From the NCBI RefSeq assembly GCF_023897015.1, contig NZ_JAMHFY010000025.1, forward strand, positions 1-64,000: DNA of 64,000 nt, in the 5' to 3' direction. The stretch is from Desulfosporosinus nitroreducens. GTDB taxonomy: Bacteria > Bacillota > Desulfitobacteriia > Desulfitobacteriales > Desulfitobacteriaceae. Below the pieces are notes generated by a model that was given only the letters and a program-made list of their open reading frames with translations, made no database searches and was not told the origin of the DNA. Positions 16,795-26,364 of this stretch are shown piece after piece. Each line of letters begins with the position of its first letter. The stretch's first letter is position 1. The translations under genes were made by a program, and so were the position numbers.

Positions 16795-17544
16795 CTAATA
16801 CTTTTCTATCGCAACTGTGAAATCTCCATCAATGCTTGTAAGAGATTCCATACCGGACTCAATGCTGCCCAATGGAACCACTCCTGTTGAATAACCGAAA
16901 TCATGGTAGTAAAAGCATATGTTGCCCCAGGGAGCATAATATGCCAGCTCTCCAACCGAAGGATCGTAGCCTGATGGAGAACCTTCAGTAGAAAGTTTCT
17001 GGGGGAGATAACTGATTTTTTCCGTGCCTGAATAATCCTTAAAACTCAATTTTAGAGGAAGTTTTTTAACCAAATCCCTACTTGTGGGGTTATCATTCAT
17101 TTTCACGATAATTTTCCTATTATTAAAAGTCAGCCGGATTCGAACATCTTTTGCAGGTTCTTCTTCATGAGAAATGGAAGGTGAACTTGGGGAAGAGGCT
17201 TTGTCTTCCTGTGCTGTTCCGCTTGGTGCTTGAGTCGGATTATTATCCACGGGCTTGTTAGCATCAGTCTTGCTGCCATCAGCTTTATTGCCTGTAACTG
17301 AGTTTTGTGAAACCGTATTTTCTGATGTGCCTACCGTTTTAATCGTGTTCGTAGGGAGCTTGGTTTCATCCGGTATACTTTCTGTCACCTGACTTCCAAC
17401 CGACTCGCTTTTTATTGTTTGATTTTCATTAACCGCGGCAGTGTGCGAGGACAAACTATCATTTGTGGAGGTTTCGTTGCGTTGACAAGCCACAAGTGAG
17501 AGGACCAATAAAAGTGAAATAGAAAAAACCAAAAACCTTTTCAT
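16795..17544 (-). CDS. lipoprotein with cyclophilin-like domain
   Basis: 249 residues. The N-terminus MKRFLVFSISLLLVLSLVAC is a lipoprotein signal with the lipobox Cys at residue 20. A Ser/Thr/Asn-rich linker of ~110 residues follows. The C-terminal ~115 residues form a cyclophilin-like domain (VRIRLTFNNRKIIVKMND, then KISYLPQKLS, then ELAYYAPWGNICFYYHDFGY and GVVPLG). Proteins of this fold are often annotated as cyclophilin-like but usually lack proven isomerase activity. AAGGAGGTAAAGAAG supports the start. It would sit on the outer face of the membrane. No partner is adjacent. Confidence 0.8.
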   Translation of the reverse strand: MKRFLVFSISLLLVLSLVACQRNETSTNDSLSSHTAAVNENQTIKSESVGSQVTESIPDETKLPTNTIKTVGTSENTVSQNSVTGNKADGSKTDANKPVDNNPTQAPSGTAQEDKASSPSSPSISHEEEPAKDVRIRLTFNNRKIIVKMNDNPTSRDLVKKLPLKLSFKDYSGTEKISYLPQKLSTEGSPSGYDPSVGELAYYAPWGNICFYYHDFGYSTGVVPLGSIESGMESLTSIDGDFTVAIEKY

Positions 17545-18030
17545 CTTCTTTACCTCCTTGTTTTATCTGATCAATCCAGTCTTTCAATGGCAACGGCCAT
17601 CACTCCTCATCACTCAGTGATTCAAAATCATGATTATCTCTACCGATTACTTATCTTAAAGGATAGAGTTAACTTCAGGTCAATACTTTGTTTTGAAAAA
17701 ATATTTGTTAAATAAACCTTTTAAAAGAACTAGCTGGCATAAAGATGATGACGCCCCATCACGATCATAATGATGATCGGAAAAAGATAAGCTTTTCGCT
17801 TGGCCAGTTTCGTATTTTCTTCCACTGAAACCGCCTCCTATTTTCGTGATAATAACGAATGACTTTTCATGGCGCTATACTACTGATCATTTGACACTGT
17901 AAAACTTGAAGTCAGGGTAAAAATGAGTTACAGTATAGTCCACCGCTTATAAATGAATATGAAAATTGAGCACCAGCGTTCTGAAGGATGTTGGTGCTAT
18001 TGGCAATATCTTTACGATGGAGGAATACTG
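17545..18030. other. intergenic region with one possible 31-codon ORF
   Basis: On the minus strand 17730-17825 a GTG follows AGGAGGCGGTTTCA and encodes a short peptide with one hydrophobic stretch (LFPIIIMIVMG). The ribosome site is good but no family is known. The rest is probable promoter DNA for the flanking genes. Confidence 0.3.
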
Positions 18031-20271
18031 ATGGAAACCGAATTTATTGAAATACTTGGTGCTAGAGAAAACAATCTGAAAAATGTCAGTTTGAAAATAC
18101 CCAAAAGGAAGCTGACCATTTTTGCTGGAGTTTCGGGTTCTGGAAAATCATCGATTGTATTTGATACGATAGCACAAGAAGCAGGTAGAGAGTTAAATGA
18201 GACATTCAGTAATTTTGTGCGTACCTTTCTTCCGAAGTATGGACGACCAGACGTTGATTCGATCTCTAGCTTATCAACCGCCATTGTCGTTGACCAAAAA
18301 CGCCTTGGGGGGAATTCACGCTCTACACTGGGTACAATCACAGACATTAACTCCTTATTGAGGTTGCTTTTTTCCAGATTGGGTGAGCCAAATATTGGTC
18401 TATCCTTTAACTTCTCCTTCAATGACCCACATGGCATGTGTCAAACCTGTGAAGGACTCGGACAAATCATGACCTTGGATATAGATAAGGCATTAAATAC
18501 AGAAAAATCATTAAACGATGGCGCAATTTTACTTCCGGGTTTCGGGGTAGGCACTTGGCAATGGAAAATGTATGCCAATCACGGCTTCTTTAACAATGAC
18601 AAGAAGATCAAGGACTATACTAAAGAAGAGTATGATAAATTAGTTTACGCAAAACCCGAAAAGGTTTTGATAAACATCATGGATGGGGAAATGAATTCCA
18701 CCTATGAGGGACTTATAGAAAGGTTCACTCGCCAAAACATCAAAACAGATCGGGAAAAGTCCCAGGCTAATCAGAAAAAGATTGAAGCCTTTACTTCCAT
18801 CCAAAAATGTTCTGATTGCAATGGAAAAAGGTATAACGAAATAGCTCTATCCTCGAAAATACAGGGATATAACATTTATGATATGACCGCTATGCAAATT
18901 GACGAATTAGTTGAGGTACTTAAAAAAATAGAGGATAAAACCTTTGCTCCAATTGTGCAAAGCATCGTTGAACGACTAGAGAACTTAATTCATATCGGAC
19001 TGGATTATCTGAGCCTGACTAGGGAAACATCGACTTTGTCGGGCGGAGAATCGCAGCGTGTCAAAATGGTCAAACACTTGTCAAGCAGTTTAACGGACGT
19101 TATGTATATTTTCGATGAACCAAGCATAGGGCTTCATTCCAGAGATGTTCATAGGCTAAACGAGTTGCTGCTCAAAATCAGAGATAAGGGAAATACCGTT
19201 ATCGTTGTTGAACATGACCCCGATGTTATGAGAATAGCCGACCATATTGTGGATGTCGGCCCAAAGGCAGGCTCACAGGGCGGAAATATCGTGTTCGAGG
19301 GCAGTTTTGAGGATTTGAAACAGGCAGATACATTAACAGGAAAGTTTCTAGGAAAAAGGCTTGAACTTAACGAGAATCCAAGGATTAGCCATGAATTTTA
19401 TGAAACTAAGAAAAGCAGTATCCACAATCTAAAAAACGTGAGCCTGCAGATACCTAAAGGTTTGTTTACGGTAGTCACGGGTGTCGCCGGTTCGGGTAAA
19501 AGTACCATAGTCAATGAGGTTTTTATAAAAGAATATACTGAAGCAGTGGTGATTGACCAAAGCGCTGTCAGTGCTAACATTCGGTCTAATTCAGCCACCT
19601 ATACAGGAATCATGGATTTGATTCGCCAGATATTTGCAGATGAAAATAAGGTGAGCGCTGGGCTATTCAGCTATAACTCCGAGGGTGGTTGCACTAATTG
19701 TGGCGGAACGGGATTTATTGAAACTGACCTCTCATTTATGGATTCCATGAAAACTGTTTGCGAAGATTGTGGAGGAAAGCGCTATAAAAAGGACGTTTTA
19801 GGTTATCAATACAAGGGCAAGAACATTGTCAACATTATGGAAATGAGCATAACAGAAGCAAATGAGTTTTTTGAGCATAAGGAGATCATGAAAAAACTGA
19901 AAAGTATCATTGATGTGGGGCTTCAATATATGACCTTGGGGCAACCGCTGAACACTCTCTCAGGTGGCGAGTGCCAACGATTGAAGCTTGCCAAGGAATT
20001 AAACAAAAAAGGCAACATCTATATTATGGACGAACCCACAACAGGGCTTCATATGTCAGACATAACTAATATTCTATCGATTATTGACAGGCTTGTAAAA
20101 AAAGGAAACACCGTAGTTGTAATTGAGCATAATCTCGATATAATCAGGAGAGCCGACTGGATTATCGACATGGGACCGGACGGTGGAAACCGAGGTGGCG
20201 AGATTCTTTATAGCGGGAACCTGATGGGGTTGAAGGAATGTAATAGGTCTATAACCGGAAAATACATTTAA
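18031..20271 (+). CDS. short UvrA-like ABC ATPase (class II UvrA)
   Basis: 746 residues from ATG 18031, which has GGAGG nine bases upstream. There are two ABC ATPase modules: Walker A GVSGSGKSSI and GVAGSGKSTI, signatures LSGGESQRV and LSGGECQRL. Zinc-binding knuckles are present (CQTCEGLG, CSDCNGKRY, CTNCGGTGF, CEDCGGKRY). It is ~190 residues shorter than housekeeping UvrA and lacks the UvrB-binding insertion, as in class II UvrA paralogues linked to resistance against DNA-damaging antibiotics. No UvrB gene is near. The last ~75 bases of its conserved region also occur at 1343-1418. A strong terminator follows. The role in DNA-damage tolerance is inference. Confidence 0.88.
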   Translation: METEFIEILGARENNLKNVSLKIPKRKLTIFAGVSGSGKSSIVFDTIAQEAGRELNETFSNFVRTFLPKYGRPDVDSISSLSTAIVVDQKRLGGNSRSTLGTITDINSLLRLLFSRLGEPNIGLSFNFSFNDPHGMCQTCEGLGQIMTLDIDKALNTEKSLNDGAILLPGFGVGTWQWKMYANHGFFNNDKKIKDYTKEEYDKLVYAKPEKVLINIMDGEMNSTYEGLIERFTRQNIKTDREKSQANQKKIEAFTSIQKCSDCNGKRYNEIALSSKIQGYNIYDMTAMQIDELVEVLKKIEDKTFAPIVQSIVERLENLIHIGLDYLSLTRETSTLSGGESQRVKMVKHLSSSLTDVMYIFDEPSIGLHSRDVHRLNELLLKIRDKGNTVIVVEHDPDVMRIADHIVDVGPKAGSQGGNIVFEGSFEDLKQADTLTGKFLGKRLELNENPRISHEFYETKKSSIHNLKNVSLQIPKGLFTVVTGVAGSGKSTIVNEVFIKEYTEAVVIDQSAVSANIRSNSATYTGIMDLIRQIFADENKVSAGLFSYNSEGGCTNCGGTGFIETDLSFMDSMKTVCEDCGGKRYKKDVLGYQYKGKNIVNIMEMSITEANEFFEHKEIMKKLKSIIDVGLQYMTLGQPLNTLSGGECQRLKLAKELNKKGNIYIMDEPTTGLHMSDITNILSIIDRLVKKGNTVVVIEHNLDIIRRADWIIDMGPDGGNRGGEILYSGNLMGLKECNRSITGKYI

Positions 20272-20329
20272 ACTTGGCTTCTATGGAAATCAACTGTCGA
20301 GTCCCCAATTTGCAAATTGTCTCAATAGC

Positions 20330-20378
20330 AAAGTGCAGTTAAACCTGATTAATTTTCGGGTTTAACTGCACTTTCAGG
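20330..20378 (+). terminator. rho-independent terminator
   Basis: AAAGTGCAGTTAAACC pairs with GGGTTTAACTGCACTTT; it ends the UvrA-like gene. The remaining bases to 20580 hold no gene. Confidence 0.8.
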
Positions 20379-20580
20379 TTTTAGTTGCAATGTGAAGTTT
20401 ATTAAATCTCTATTCTAAGTTATTACCTTCCGTTGTTAACCGCCATTAGTCAAAGAAGAAGTAGATGGATTTAATTTCTATATTTTATTTACTATCCCTA
20501 CTAAAGATTTTCCGTCTTAATGTATGTAGTTTGGTTAGCGCGCCAACAAACTTAATTAAAAACGGAAAGGAAGAAAATAA

Positions 20581-21036
20581 ATGAACAATCTAATAAAAAA
20601 GGTGTTTTCAGTTTCACAAACCAATAGTCTATTAATCCTACGTCTTGCCTTGGGAATCATCTTTTTTGCCCATGGAGCGCAAAAGCTACTTGGTTGGTTT
20701 GGTGGTTATGGTTGGGCAGGAACTATCGGTTTCTTTTCTCAAACATTAAATATTCCCCCATCATTAGCGGGTCTTACAATATCAATCGAGTTTCTCGGTG
20801 GTATTGCAGTTATTCTGGGATTATTAACCCGTCCTGCGGCATTTGGACTTGCCATTATAAGTCTAGTTGCAATGCTTAAAGTCCACTGGGTAAATGGTTT
20901 CTTTGTGGAAGGCGCTAAGCACGGCATAGAATTTATTTTTGCCCTATTTATGATTGCTCTCTTCTTAGTTATAGAGGGTGCGGGACCGATTTCGTTTGAT
21001 AGACTAATTTACGGACAAAAAGCTGATCGAAAGTAA
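20581..21036 (+). CDS. DoxX family membrane protein
   Basis: 151 residues with four hydrophobic helices. The conserved start of the family is visible: LLILRLALGIIFFAHGAQKL, then LGWFGGYGWAG, ISIEFLGGIAVILGLLTRPA and the C-terminal EFIFALFMIALFLVIEGAG. GGAAAGGAAGAAAATAA precedes ATG. DoxX proteins sit in the cytoplasmic membrane and are tied to redox or sulfur stress in several bacteria; the precise role is unsettled. The Fe-S protein gene 78 bases downstream on the same strand, with a shared terminator after it, suggests a common transcript. Confidence 0.85.
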   Translation: MNNLIKKVFSVSQTNSLLILRLALGIIFFAHGAQKLLGWFGGYGWAGTIGFFSQTLNIPPSLAGLTISIEFLGGIAVILGLLTRPAAFGLAIISLVAMLKVHWVNGFFVEGAKHGIEFIFALFMIALFLVIEGAGPISFDRLIYGQKADRK

Positions 21037-21114
21037 AGGGAACCTTCAAAGAATTACTCTTTATTAACCTGTGATTAGAAGAAAATGCAAATAAACTATA
21101 AGTGAGGGGTCAAA

Positions 21115-21507
21115 ATGTTAAATTCAATACTATCTCTTTTTAAAGCCAAAGAACAGCCCAAAGTAATCTGTGGATGTATGAATGTTACGGAAAAAGATAT
21201 AATGAATGCCATCAATAAGGGTGCGAATTCGTTTGAAGAGGTACAAGTTGCTACCAAAGTCGGAACGGGTTGTGGTAATTGTGTTGCAGGTAATAAAAAA
21301 CTTGTCGATGAAGTATTATTAAATAAAAAGATTAATGAAAATCAAATAGTCTGTGGATGTATGAAAGTTAGGGTTCAAGATATAGTAAATGCGATTAAAG
21401 ATGGTACTCGTTCATTTGAAGAGGTACAGACTGTTACGAAAGTTGGTACGGGTTGCGGTAATTGTGTAGAAAGTAATAAAGCATTATTTGCTCATTTAAT
21501 TAAATAA
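21115..21507 (+). CDS. protein with two tandem BFD-like [2Fe-2S] domains
   Basis: 130 residues formed by two nearly identical ~55-residue BFD (bacterioferritin-associated ferredoxin-like) domains. Each has a Cys-x-Cys (VICGCMNVTEKDI and IVCGCMKVRVQDI) and a Cys-x2-Cys (VGTGCGNC, twice), the four ligands of a [2Fe-2S] cluster. Stand-alone BFD proteins are ~65 residues, so this is an internal duplication. AGTGAGGGGTCAAA precedes ATG. Possible roles are electron transfer to iron stores or service to a reductase; the DoxX neighbour points to redox stress. Confidence 0.85.
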   Translation: MLNSILSLFKAKEQPKVICGCMNVTEKDIMNAINKGANSFEEVQVATKVGTGCGNCVAGNKKLVDEVLLNKKINENQIVCGCMKVRVQDIVNAIKDGTRSFEEVQTVTKVGTGCGNCVESNKALFAHLIK

Positions 21508-21518
21508 ATCTCTTGATT

Positions 21519-21558
21519 TAAGGGGGCTTGTCACACTGAGTGATGGGCTCCCTTATTG
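21519..21558 (+). terminator. probable terminator after the Fe-S gene
   Basis: AAGGGGGCTTGTCAC can pair with GTGATGGGCTCCCTT, followed by ATTG. The stem has mismatches. From 21559 to 21966 I see no gene, only promoter-type AT-rich DNA before the sigma factor. Confidence 0.55.
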
Positions 21559-21966
21559 ATTAATCTCTTATTTAGGCCTTGAAAATATTTACTTAAATAA
21601 GAATAACCAGTTTAAACTATGAACAAAATAATGCGAGTTTAGTTTACAAACAAATCCAAGATGTCCTTCGGGATTTCCTTAGAAACTTTTTCACCACTTT
21701 CTGCGGATCGACTTAGAATTTCTTTTGTAACATACAATTGGCAGAGTGATGAACAATGACACCTGGAGGAACATGCTCGATTCATTTTTGAAAAAGCTCT
21801 AAAAGCAGTTAATTTTGAAATCTTACAGTATTCTCCATATATAACACGTCCTTTATTTATTATCTATTTTAAACGTAGGATATGTTATTTTAGATAGCAC
21901 AAATAACTATCTTTTGTATATTTTTATCGTCAAAAATATGATAATGAAAAATATGGGGGAATATTA

Positions 21967-22554
21967 ATGCAAATCCGTGAAAATATTTATGGTCCAGATG
22001 AAATAAATAGTGAATTTTCGTTTGAAAACTTAATCTCAGAAAACGAGTCCAAAATTATCAACTTAATTTTTGGTATGACAGGAGATTATCATCTTGCTCA
22101 AGACTTAGCACAGGAAACCTTTTTGAAAGCTTTTAAATCCAAACAATCCTTCAACGGACAATCAAAGATTTCAACTTGGTTATATCGTATTGCAGTTAAT
22201 ACTACCATTGATTATCAGCGTAAAACCTGTGTTCGTAAAGAAAACCCTTCAAATGAATTACCAGAAAAAAGTGATATGAGTCAAGACCCAGATCAAAAAT
22301 GTCAAAAAACCGCAATGCGGGATATACTCTTCGAAGCAATTTCTGAACTTCCGACTCAACTTCGAGAAGTCTATGTGCTTAGGGAAGTTAATGGTTGCTC
22401 CACCAAAGAGGTAGCTGAAATTCTGAATATATCTATCGAACTCGTAAAATGGCGCTTACACAAGGCCCGTACCCAGCTCCGAAAGTCCTTTACGGAAGGA
22501 AGCGCTTATAAGAATGTTGGTAAGTTTAAACTCAAACATACCGGAATAGAATAA
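21967..22554 (+). CDS. ECF-type RNA polymerase sigma factor
   Basis: 195 residues. Region 2 is clear (DYHLAQDLAQETFLKAF, then STWLYRIAVNTTIDYQRK). Region 4 holds the helix-turn-helix (LREVYVLREVNGCSTKEVAE, ILNISIELVKWRLHKAR). It redirects RNA polymerase to a stress regulon. ECF genes normally sit beside an anti-sigma gene; none is visible here, since a terminator and then hydrogenase-cluster DNA follow. So control must be at transcription or by a remote partner. The start ATG 21967 follows TGGGGGAATATTA. Confidence 0.85.
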   Translation: MQIRENIYGPDEINSEFSFENLISENESKIINLIFGMTGDYHLAQDLAQETFLKAFKSKQSFNGQSKISTWLYRIAVNTTIDYQRKTCVRKENPSNELPEKSDMSQDPDQKCQKTAMRDILFEAISELPTQLREVYVLREVNGCSTKEVAEILNISIELVKWRLHKARTQLRKSFTEGSAYKNVGKFKLKHTGIE

Positions 22555-22588
22555 AATATCATTTTTTTAAGTATAGTTTAATAAAGTT

Positions 22589-22628
22589 AAATGGGATAGG
22601 AAACAAAAAGTTCCTATCCCATTTATTG
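22589..22628 (+). terminator. rho-independent terminator of sigma factor gene
   Basis: AAATGGGATAGGAA pairs perfectly with TTCCTATCCCATTT and runs into TATTG. Confidence 0.85.
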
Positions 22629-22633
22629 TGAAT

Positions 22634-22749
22634 TATAACTTTAATGTATATACTTTCTGAAGACCCCTTCTCGCCATCCATGGCTACAGGGGCACTTGGC
22701 CATCCATGGCCGGCGCATAAGTGCAACTATGGCAGTCGCCTGCGCCTGA
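22634..22749 (+). repeat. direct repeat flanking the hydrogenase island, left copy
   Basis: It starts TATAACTTTAATGTATATAC and ends CCTGCGCCTG, matching 33001-33090 in the same orientation. This copy has an extra ~26 bases caused by an internal duplication of GCCATCCATGG. No gene is visible from here to 22907. Confidence 0.85.
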
Positions 22750-22907
22750 ATTGAAGTTCGCTTAAAGGAGTTGATAAGGGAGATATGCGAAGAACTTCAA
22801 TCCGAACTAATAGAACTGGAGATCATGCCCGACCAGTCTATTTGTTCCGGCGAAAGCTTTCTGGCTGTATCCACCAGACAGCGAAGTCCAGCTCAAGCTG
22901 CGGGTCT

Positions 22908-25172
22908 TTAATCATTTCCTACAATTGTATTAGCGATAATTATCTGTCCAATGGCTAAACCACTGTCGTTAGACGGTAAGTGGGTATGAGTATAAACTCC
23001 AAAGCCTTCTTTCTTCAGATTTTCAGAGATTTTCTTTAGTAAATAGGAATTTTGAAATACACCCCCACTCAAGGCAACTTCATTGATACCTGTGTCTCTT
23101 CTAAGGTAAGTGCACATACTTACACTTAAATTCACAATAGTATTTTGGAATTTCGAAGCCATGATTTTACTAGATACCCCATCAAGTTTATCTAGGATAA
23201 CTTCTTTGATCATTTCATAAGGTTCTATGATATAAATATCCCGTTTTATGATGTTATAAGAATATGCTTCTTTAATTTCAATGTCTGATACCGCTTCAAG
23301 TTCAATGGCTGCCTGACCTTCATAAGTCACTTTATCCGTGATTCCAATAATATTTGATACTGCATCAAAGAGTCTCCCCACACTTGAGGTTTGAGGACAA
23401 TTAATATTAGAATCTATCATAGTAATAAGATTTTTGGCGGCTTCACCATATAGTTCAAATAACCCACCACAAGCTTCTTTATTAGTCCCTAAGGCTTTAT
23501 ACAGATAAGAAACCCCCATTCTCCAGGGTTCTTTGATGGCCTTTTCTCCTCCAGGCATTTTAACATAATCAAGGTGCCCTACTCTGGTAAATTCTTTTCT
23601 ATCACAGACCATAAATTCCCCACCCCAAAGCTTGCCGTCAGTCCCATAGCCCGTTCCGTCAAAACAAACTCCAATAACCTTTCGTTCTAGATTATTTTCG
23701 AACATGCAGCTAACTATGTGAGCATGGTGGTGCTGCACAGCTATTTTAGGCAAATTATAGTCTAGCGCGTACTTAGTTGACAGATATTCCGGATGCATAT
23801 CATGAGCGATAAATTTTGGGGAAAAAGAAAACAACTCTTTATAACGCTCAATATTGTTTTTATAGTGCTCAAAGGTCTCTAAATTCTCTAGGTCCCCATT
23901 AAACTGGCTCAAAAACAAAAACTCGTCTTTACTGATACAAAAAGTATTTTTCATAGTTGGACCACATGCTAAGATATCCCTCATATTTGATGCCTTAAAT
24001 GGCTCTGGTGCAAAGCCCCTGGCCCTTCTTATGATCGTTTGTTTTTCCTCCACCACCCTTAAGACCGAGTCGTCAATTGGTTGATAAATTTCCCTATTAT
24101 GAATTAAAAAATAGTCTACAATCTCAGACAGACTCTTTCTAGCAGCGGAGTCTGTATATTCAATGGGAAGCCCATTCGCATTGGCACTTGTCATAATCAG
24201 AGCTTCAAGTTCATATGAAAACAATAAACTGTGAAGCGGGGTGTATGGTAGCATTACACCTAGAGTTTTCTGATTAGGCGCAATATTTCTTGCTAAATCA
24301 TAGTTTTGCTTTTGATCTAAAATAACGATAGGCTTGCGGATTCCTGTAAGTAATTCTTCTTCAAGTTTAGTTACTTTGCAATGCTTTTTTATAGTTTCGA
24401 CATTTTTCATCATTACAGCAAGAGGTTTAAAGGGTCTTCTTTTCCTAGTCCTCAATTTGTGGATAGCCGCTTCATTCCATCCATCACAGACCAGGTGATA
24501 GCCGCCTAAACCTTTTATAGCAAATATTCTTCCTTCCCCAATCTTGTTTTGAACAAACCTAATAGGATTCTTTATCTCTAATCTATTGCCTTTATTATCT
24601 TCAACCCAAAGCTCTGGACCGCAATCTTGACAGGCATTAGGTTGTGCATGGAATCGTCTGTTTGTAGGATCTGAATAGTCTCTTTCACATTCCTTGCACA
24701 TTTTAAATTCATTCATAGTGGTTTTTTCTCTGTCATACGGGAGTGCTTTGATTATCGAAAACCTTGGGCCACAATTTGTACAATTGGTAAAAGCATAGCC
24801 GCTTCTCCTATTTGTTTTGCTTTTAATGTCTTCCTCACAATCCTTACAAATAGCTATATCTGGTGATATTAAGGTTATCTTATCAAATGTTTTTTTACTT
24901 TCTATAATTTCAAAAATGGAATAGTTTAAGACTGTTTCTTCTCTTACCGATATTTTTTCTATTCGGGCAAGTGGAGGTGGATTGTGTTCTATTCTTTGCA
25001 GAAATTTGTCAATAGTTTCTTTATAACCCTCAACATCAATGTGAACCCCGTCAGAATTATTATGAATGTATCCTTTTAAATCAAAGGAATTCGCAAGATT
25101 ATAGACAAAAGGACGGAATCCTACTCCCTGTACGATCCCTTCAACCACAATGAAATATCTCTTAATATTCAT
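22908..25172 (-). CDS. hypF: carbamoyltransferase HypF
   Basis: 754 residues, full family length. In order: acylphosphatase domain (EGIVQGVGFRPFVYNLA), two zinc-finger-like pairs (CKDCEED ... CTNCGPRFS and CKECERDY ... CQDCGPEL), a YrdC-like domain (PFKPLAVMMKN), and a Kae1-like domain with the metal-binding VQHHHAHIVSCM and a GTGYGTDG loop. HypF turns carbamoyl phosphate and ATP into a carbamoyl group placed on HypE, the source of the cyanide ligands of the NiFe site. It is the last gene of the operon, 166 bases after hypE, and acts in the cytoplasm. Confidence 0.95.
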   Translation of the reverse strand: MNIKRYFIVVEGIVQGVGFRPFVYNLANSFDLKGYIHNNSDGVHIDVEGYKETIDKFLQRIEHNPPPLARIEKISVREETVLNYSIFEIIESKKTFDKITLISPDIAICKDCEEDIKSKTNRRSGYAFTNCTNCGPRFSIIKALPYDREKTTMNEFKMCKECERDYSDPTNRRFHAQPNACQDCGPELWVEDNKGNRLEIKNPIRFVQNKIGEGRIFAIKGLGGYHLVCDGWNEAAIHKLRTRKRRPFKPLAVMMKNVETIKKHCKVTKLEEELLTGIRKPIVILDQKQNYDLARNIAPNQKTLGVMLPYTPLHSLLFSYELEALIMTSANANGLPIEYTDSAARKSLSEIVDYFLIHNREIYQPIDDSVLRVVEEKQTIIRRARGFAPEPFKASNMRDILACGPTMKNTFCISKDEFLFLSQFNGDLENLETFEHYKNNIERYKELFSFSPKFIAHDMHPEYLSTKYALDYNLPKIAVQHHHAHIVSCMFENNLERKVIGVCFDGTGYGTDGKLWGGEFMVCDRKEFTRVGHLDYVKMPGGEKAIKEPWRMGVSYLYKALGTNKEACGGLFELYGEAAKNLITMIDSNINCPQTSSVGRLFDAVSNIIGITDKVTYEGQAAIELEAVSDIEIKEAYSYNIIKRDIYIIEPYEMIKEVILDKLDGVSSKIMASKFQNTIVNLSVSMCTYLRRDTGINEVALSGGVFQNSYLLKKISENLKKEGFGVYTHTHLPSNDSGLAIGQIIIANTIVGND

Positions 25173-25338
25173 AATTCACATCCTTATTTTAGATAAAACC
25201 AACTAAACCCTTCGTCCAATTATGTGTAAAGCCCTCAACCTAAACCAAGGCGGAGGGCTTTAGAATGTTTTGCATAGACTGGCACACTGACTTGTTATTT
25301 TTTGAATGTGCCTTAATGCCATTTACCGTTTTATTCAC

Positions 25339-26343
25339 TTAGCATATCCTAGGAAGTAGAATTCCTGATGGCATATCCACGAGTCTCTTTCCTCCAACAA
25401 CGGTATTCAAATACACTTTTTTACCCAATTCATCAGTTACTCTACCGATGATTGAGGCATTCGTACCTAATGGGTGTGTTCTCATGGCAAAAAGCACTTG
25501 CTCCGCCTGAGCTTCTGGTACGAAGGCACAGAGCTTTCCTTCATTGGCAATATATAATGGGTCAAAGCCTAACATTTCCGCAGCACCTTTCACTTCCTCT
25601 TTAATTGGAAGGAGATTTTCTTCAATAGCTATGGTTACATTGCTAAAGTCACTGATTTCATTGAGAACCGCTGCTATTCCCCCTCTTGTAGCGTCCCGGA
25701 TCACATGAATTCCGTCGTAGACCTCTAACATGCAATCGACTAGTGTATTCAAAGAGGCACAATCACTGCTCAAATCTCCCTCAAAGCCGAAGTTGTTTCT
25801 TTCACATAATATCGTCATTCCGTGGTCTCCTATAGTGCCATTGACTATGATTACATCTCCAAGCTTAGCATTGGCACAATTTATATTGACATTTTCATAA
25901 ATGACCCCAATTCCTGAAGTATTGATATAGACCCCATCGACGTTGCCCTTTTCAACAACCTTTGTATCTCCGGCCACAATTTTTACCCCAGAATTCTCCG
26001 CCTCTTCTGCCATCGTCTTCACAATAATCTTTAAGTCATCCATAGCAAAGCCCTCTTCAATAATAAAGGCGCATGTTAAATAAAGTGGTTTTGCTCCGCT
26101 TACGGCTAAATCATTGACCGTTCCACAAACAGCCAGTTTACCGATATTTCCTCCCTTAAAGAAAAGCGGATTCACCACAAAAGAATCTGTGGTAAACGCT
26201 AGTTTCTTAAAGTCTATCGCTAAGTGAGCTGCATCGTTCATCTGGTTTAATATATCGTTACTGAAGTATTTAAAGAATACATCGTTAATTAATTGGTTGG
26301 TTTGGGTACCGCCACTTCCGTGACTTAGTGTTATGGTACTCAT
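25339..26343 (-). CDS. hypE: carbamoyl-dehydratase HypE
   Basis: 334 residues with the PurM-like ATP-binding fold: LSHGSGGTQTNQLI at the start, the GGNIGKLAVCGTVNDLAVSG stretch, and the diagnostic C-terminus LLPRIC. Its last Cys carries the thiocarboxamide that HypE dehydrates to thiocyanate. ATG 26343 is preferred to 26355 because GGAGGAG lies between them. It works with HypF upstream in the pathway and hands cyanide to the HypC-HypD complex. Ten to twenty bases separate it from hypD. Confidence 0.95.
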   Translation of the reverse strand: MSTITLSHGSGGTQTNQLINDVFFKYFSNDILNQMNDAAHLAIDFKKLAFTTDSFVVNPLFFKGGNIGKLAVCGTVNDLAVSGAKPLYLTCAFIIEEGFAMDDLKIIVKTMAEEAENSGVKIVAGDTKVVEKGNVDGVYINTSGIGVIYENVNINCANAKLGDVIIVNGTIGDHGMTILCERNNFGFEGDLSSDCASLNTLVDCMLEVYDGIHVIRDATRGGIAAVLNEISDFSNVTIAIEENLLPIKEEVKGAAEMLGFDPLYIANEGKLCAFVPEAQAEQVLFAMRTHPLGTNASIIGRVTDELGKKVYLNTVVGGKRLVDMPSGILLPRIC

Positions 26344-26364
26344 TTTCTCCTCCATTTTCCCGGG

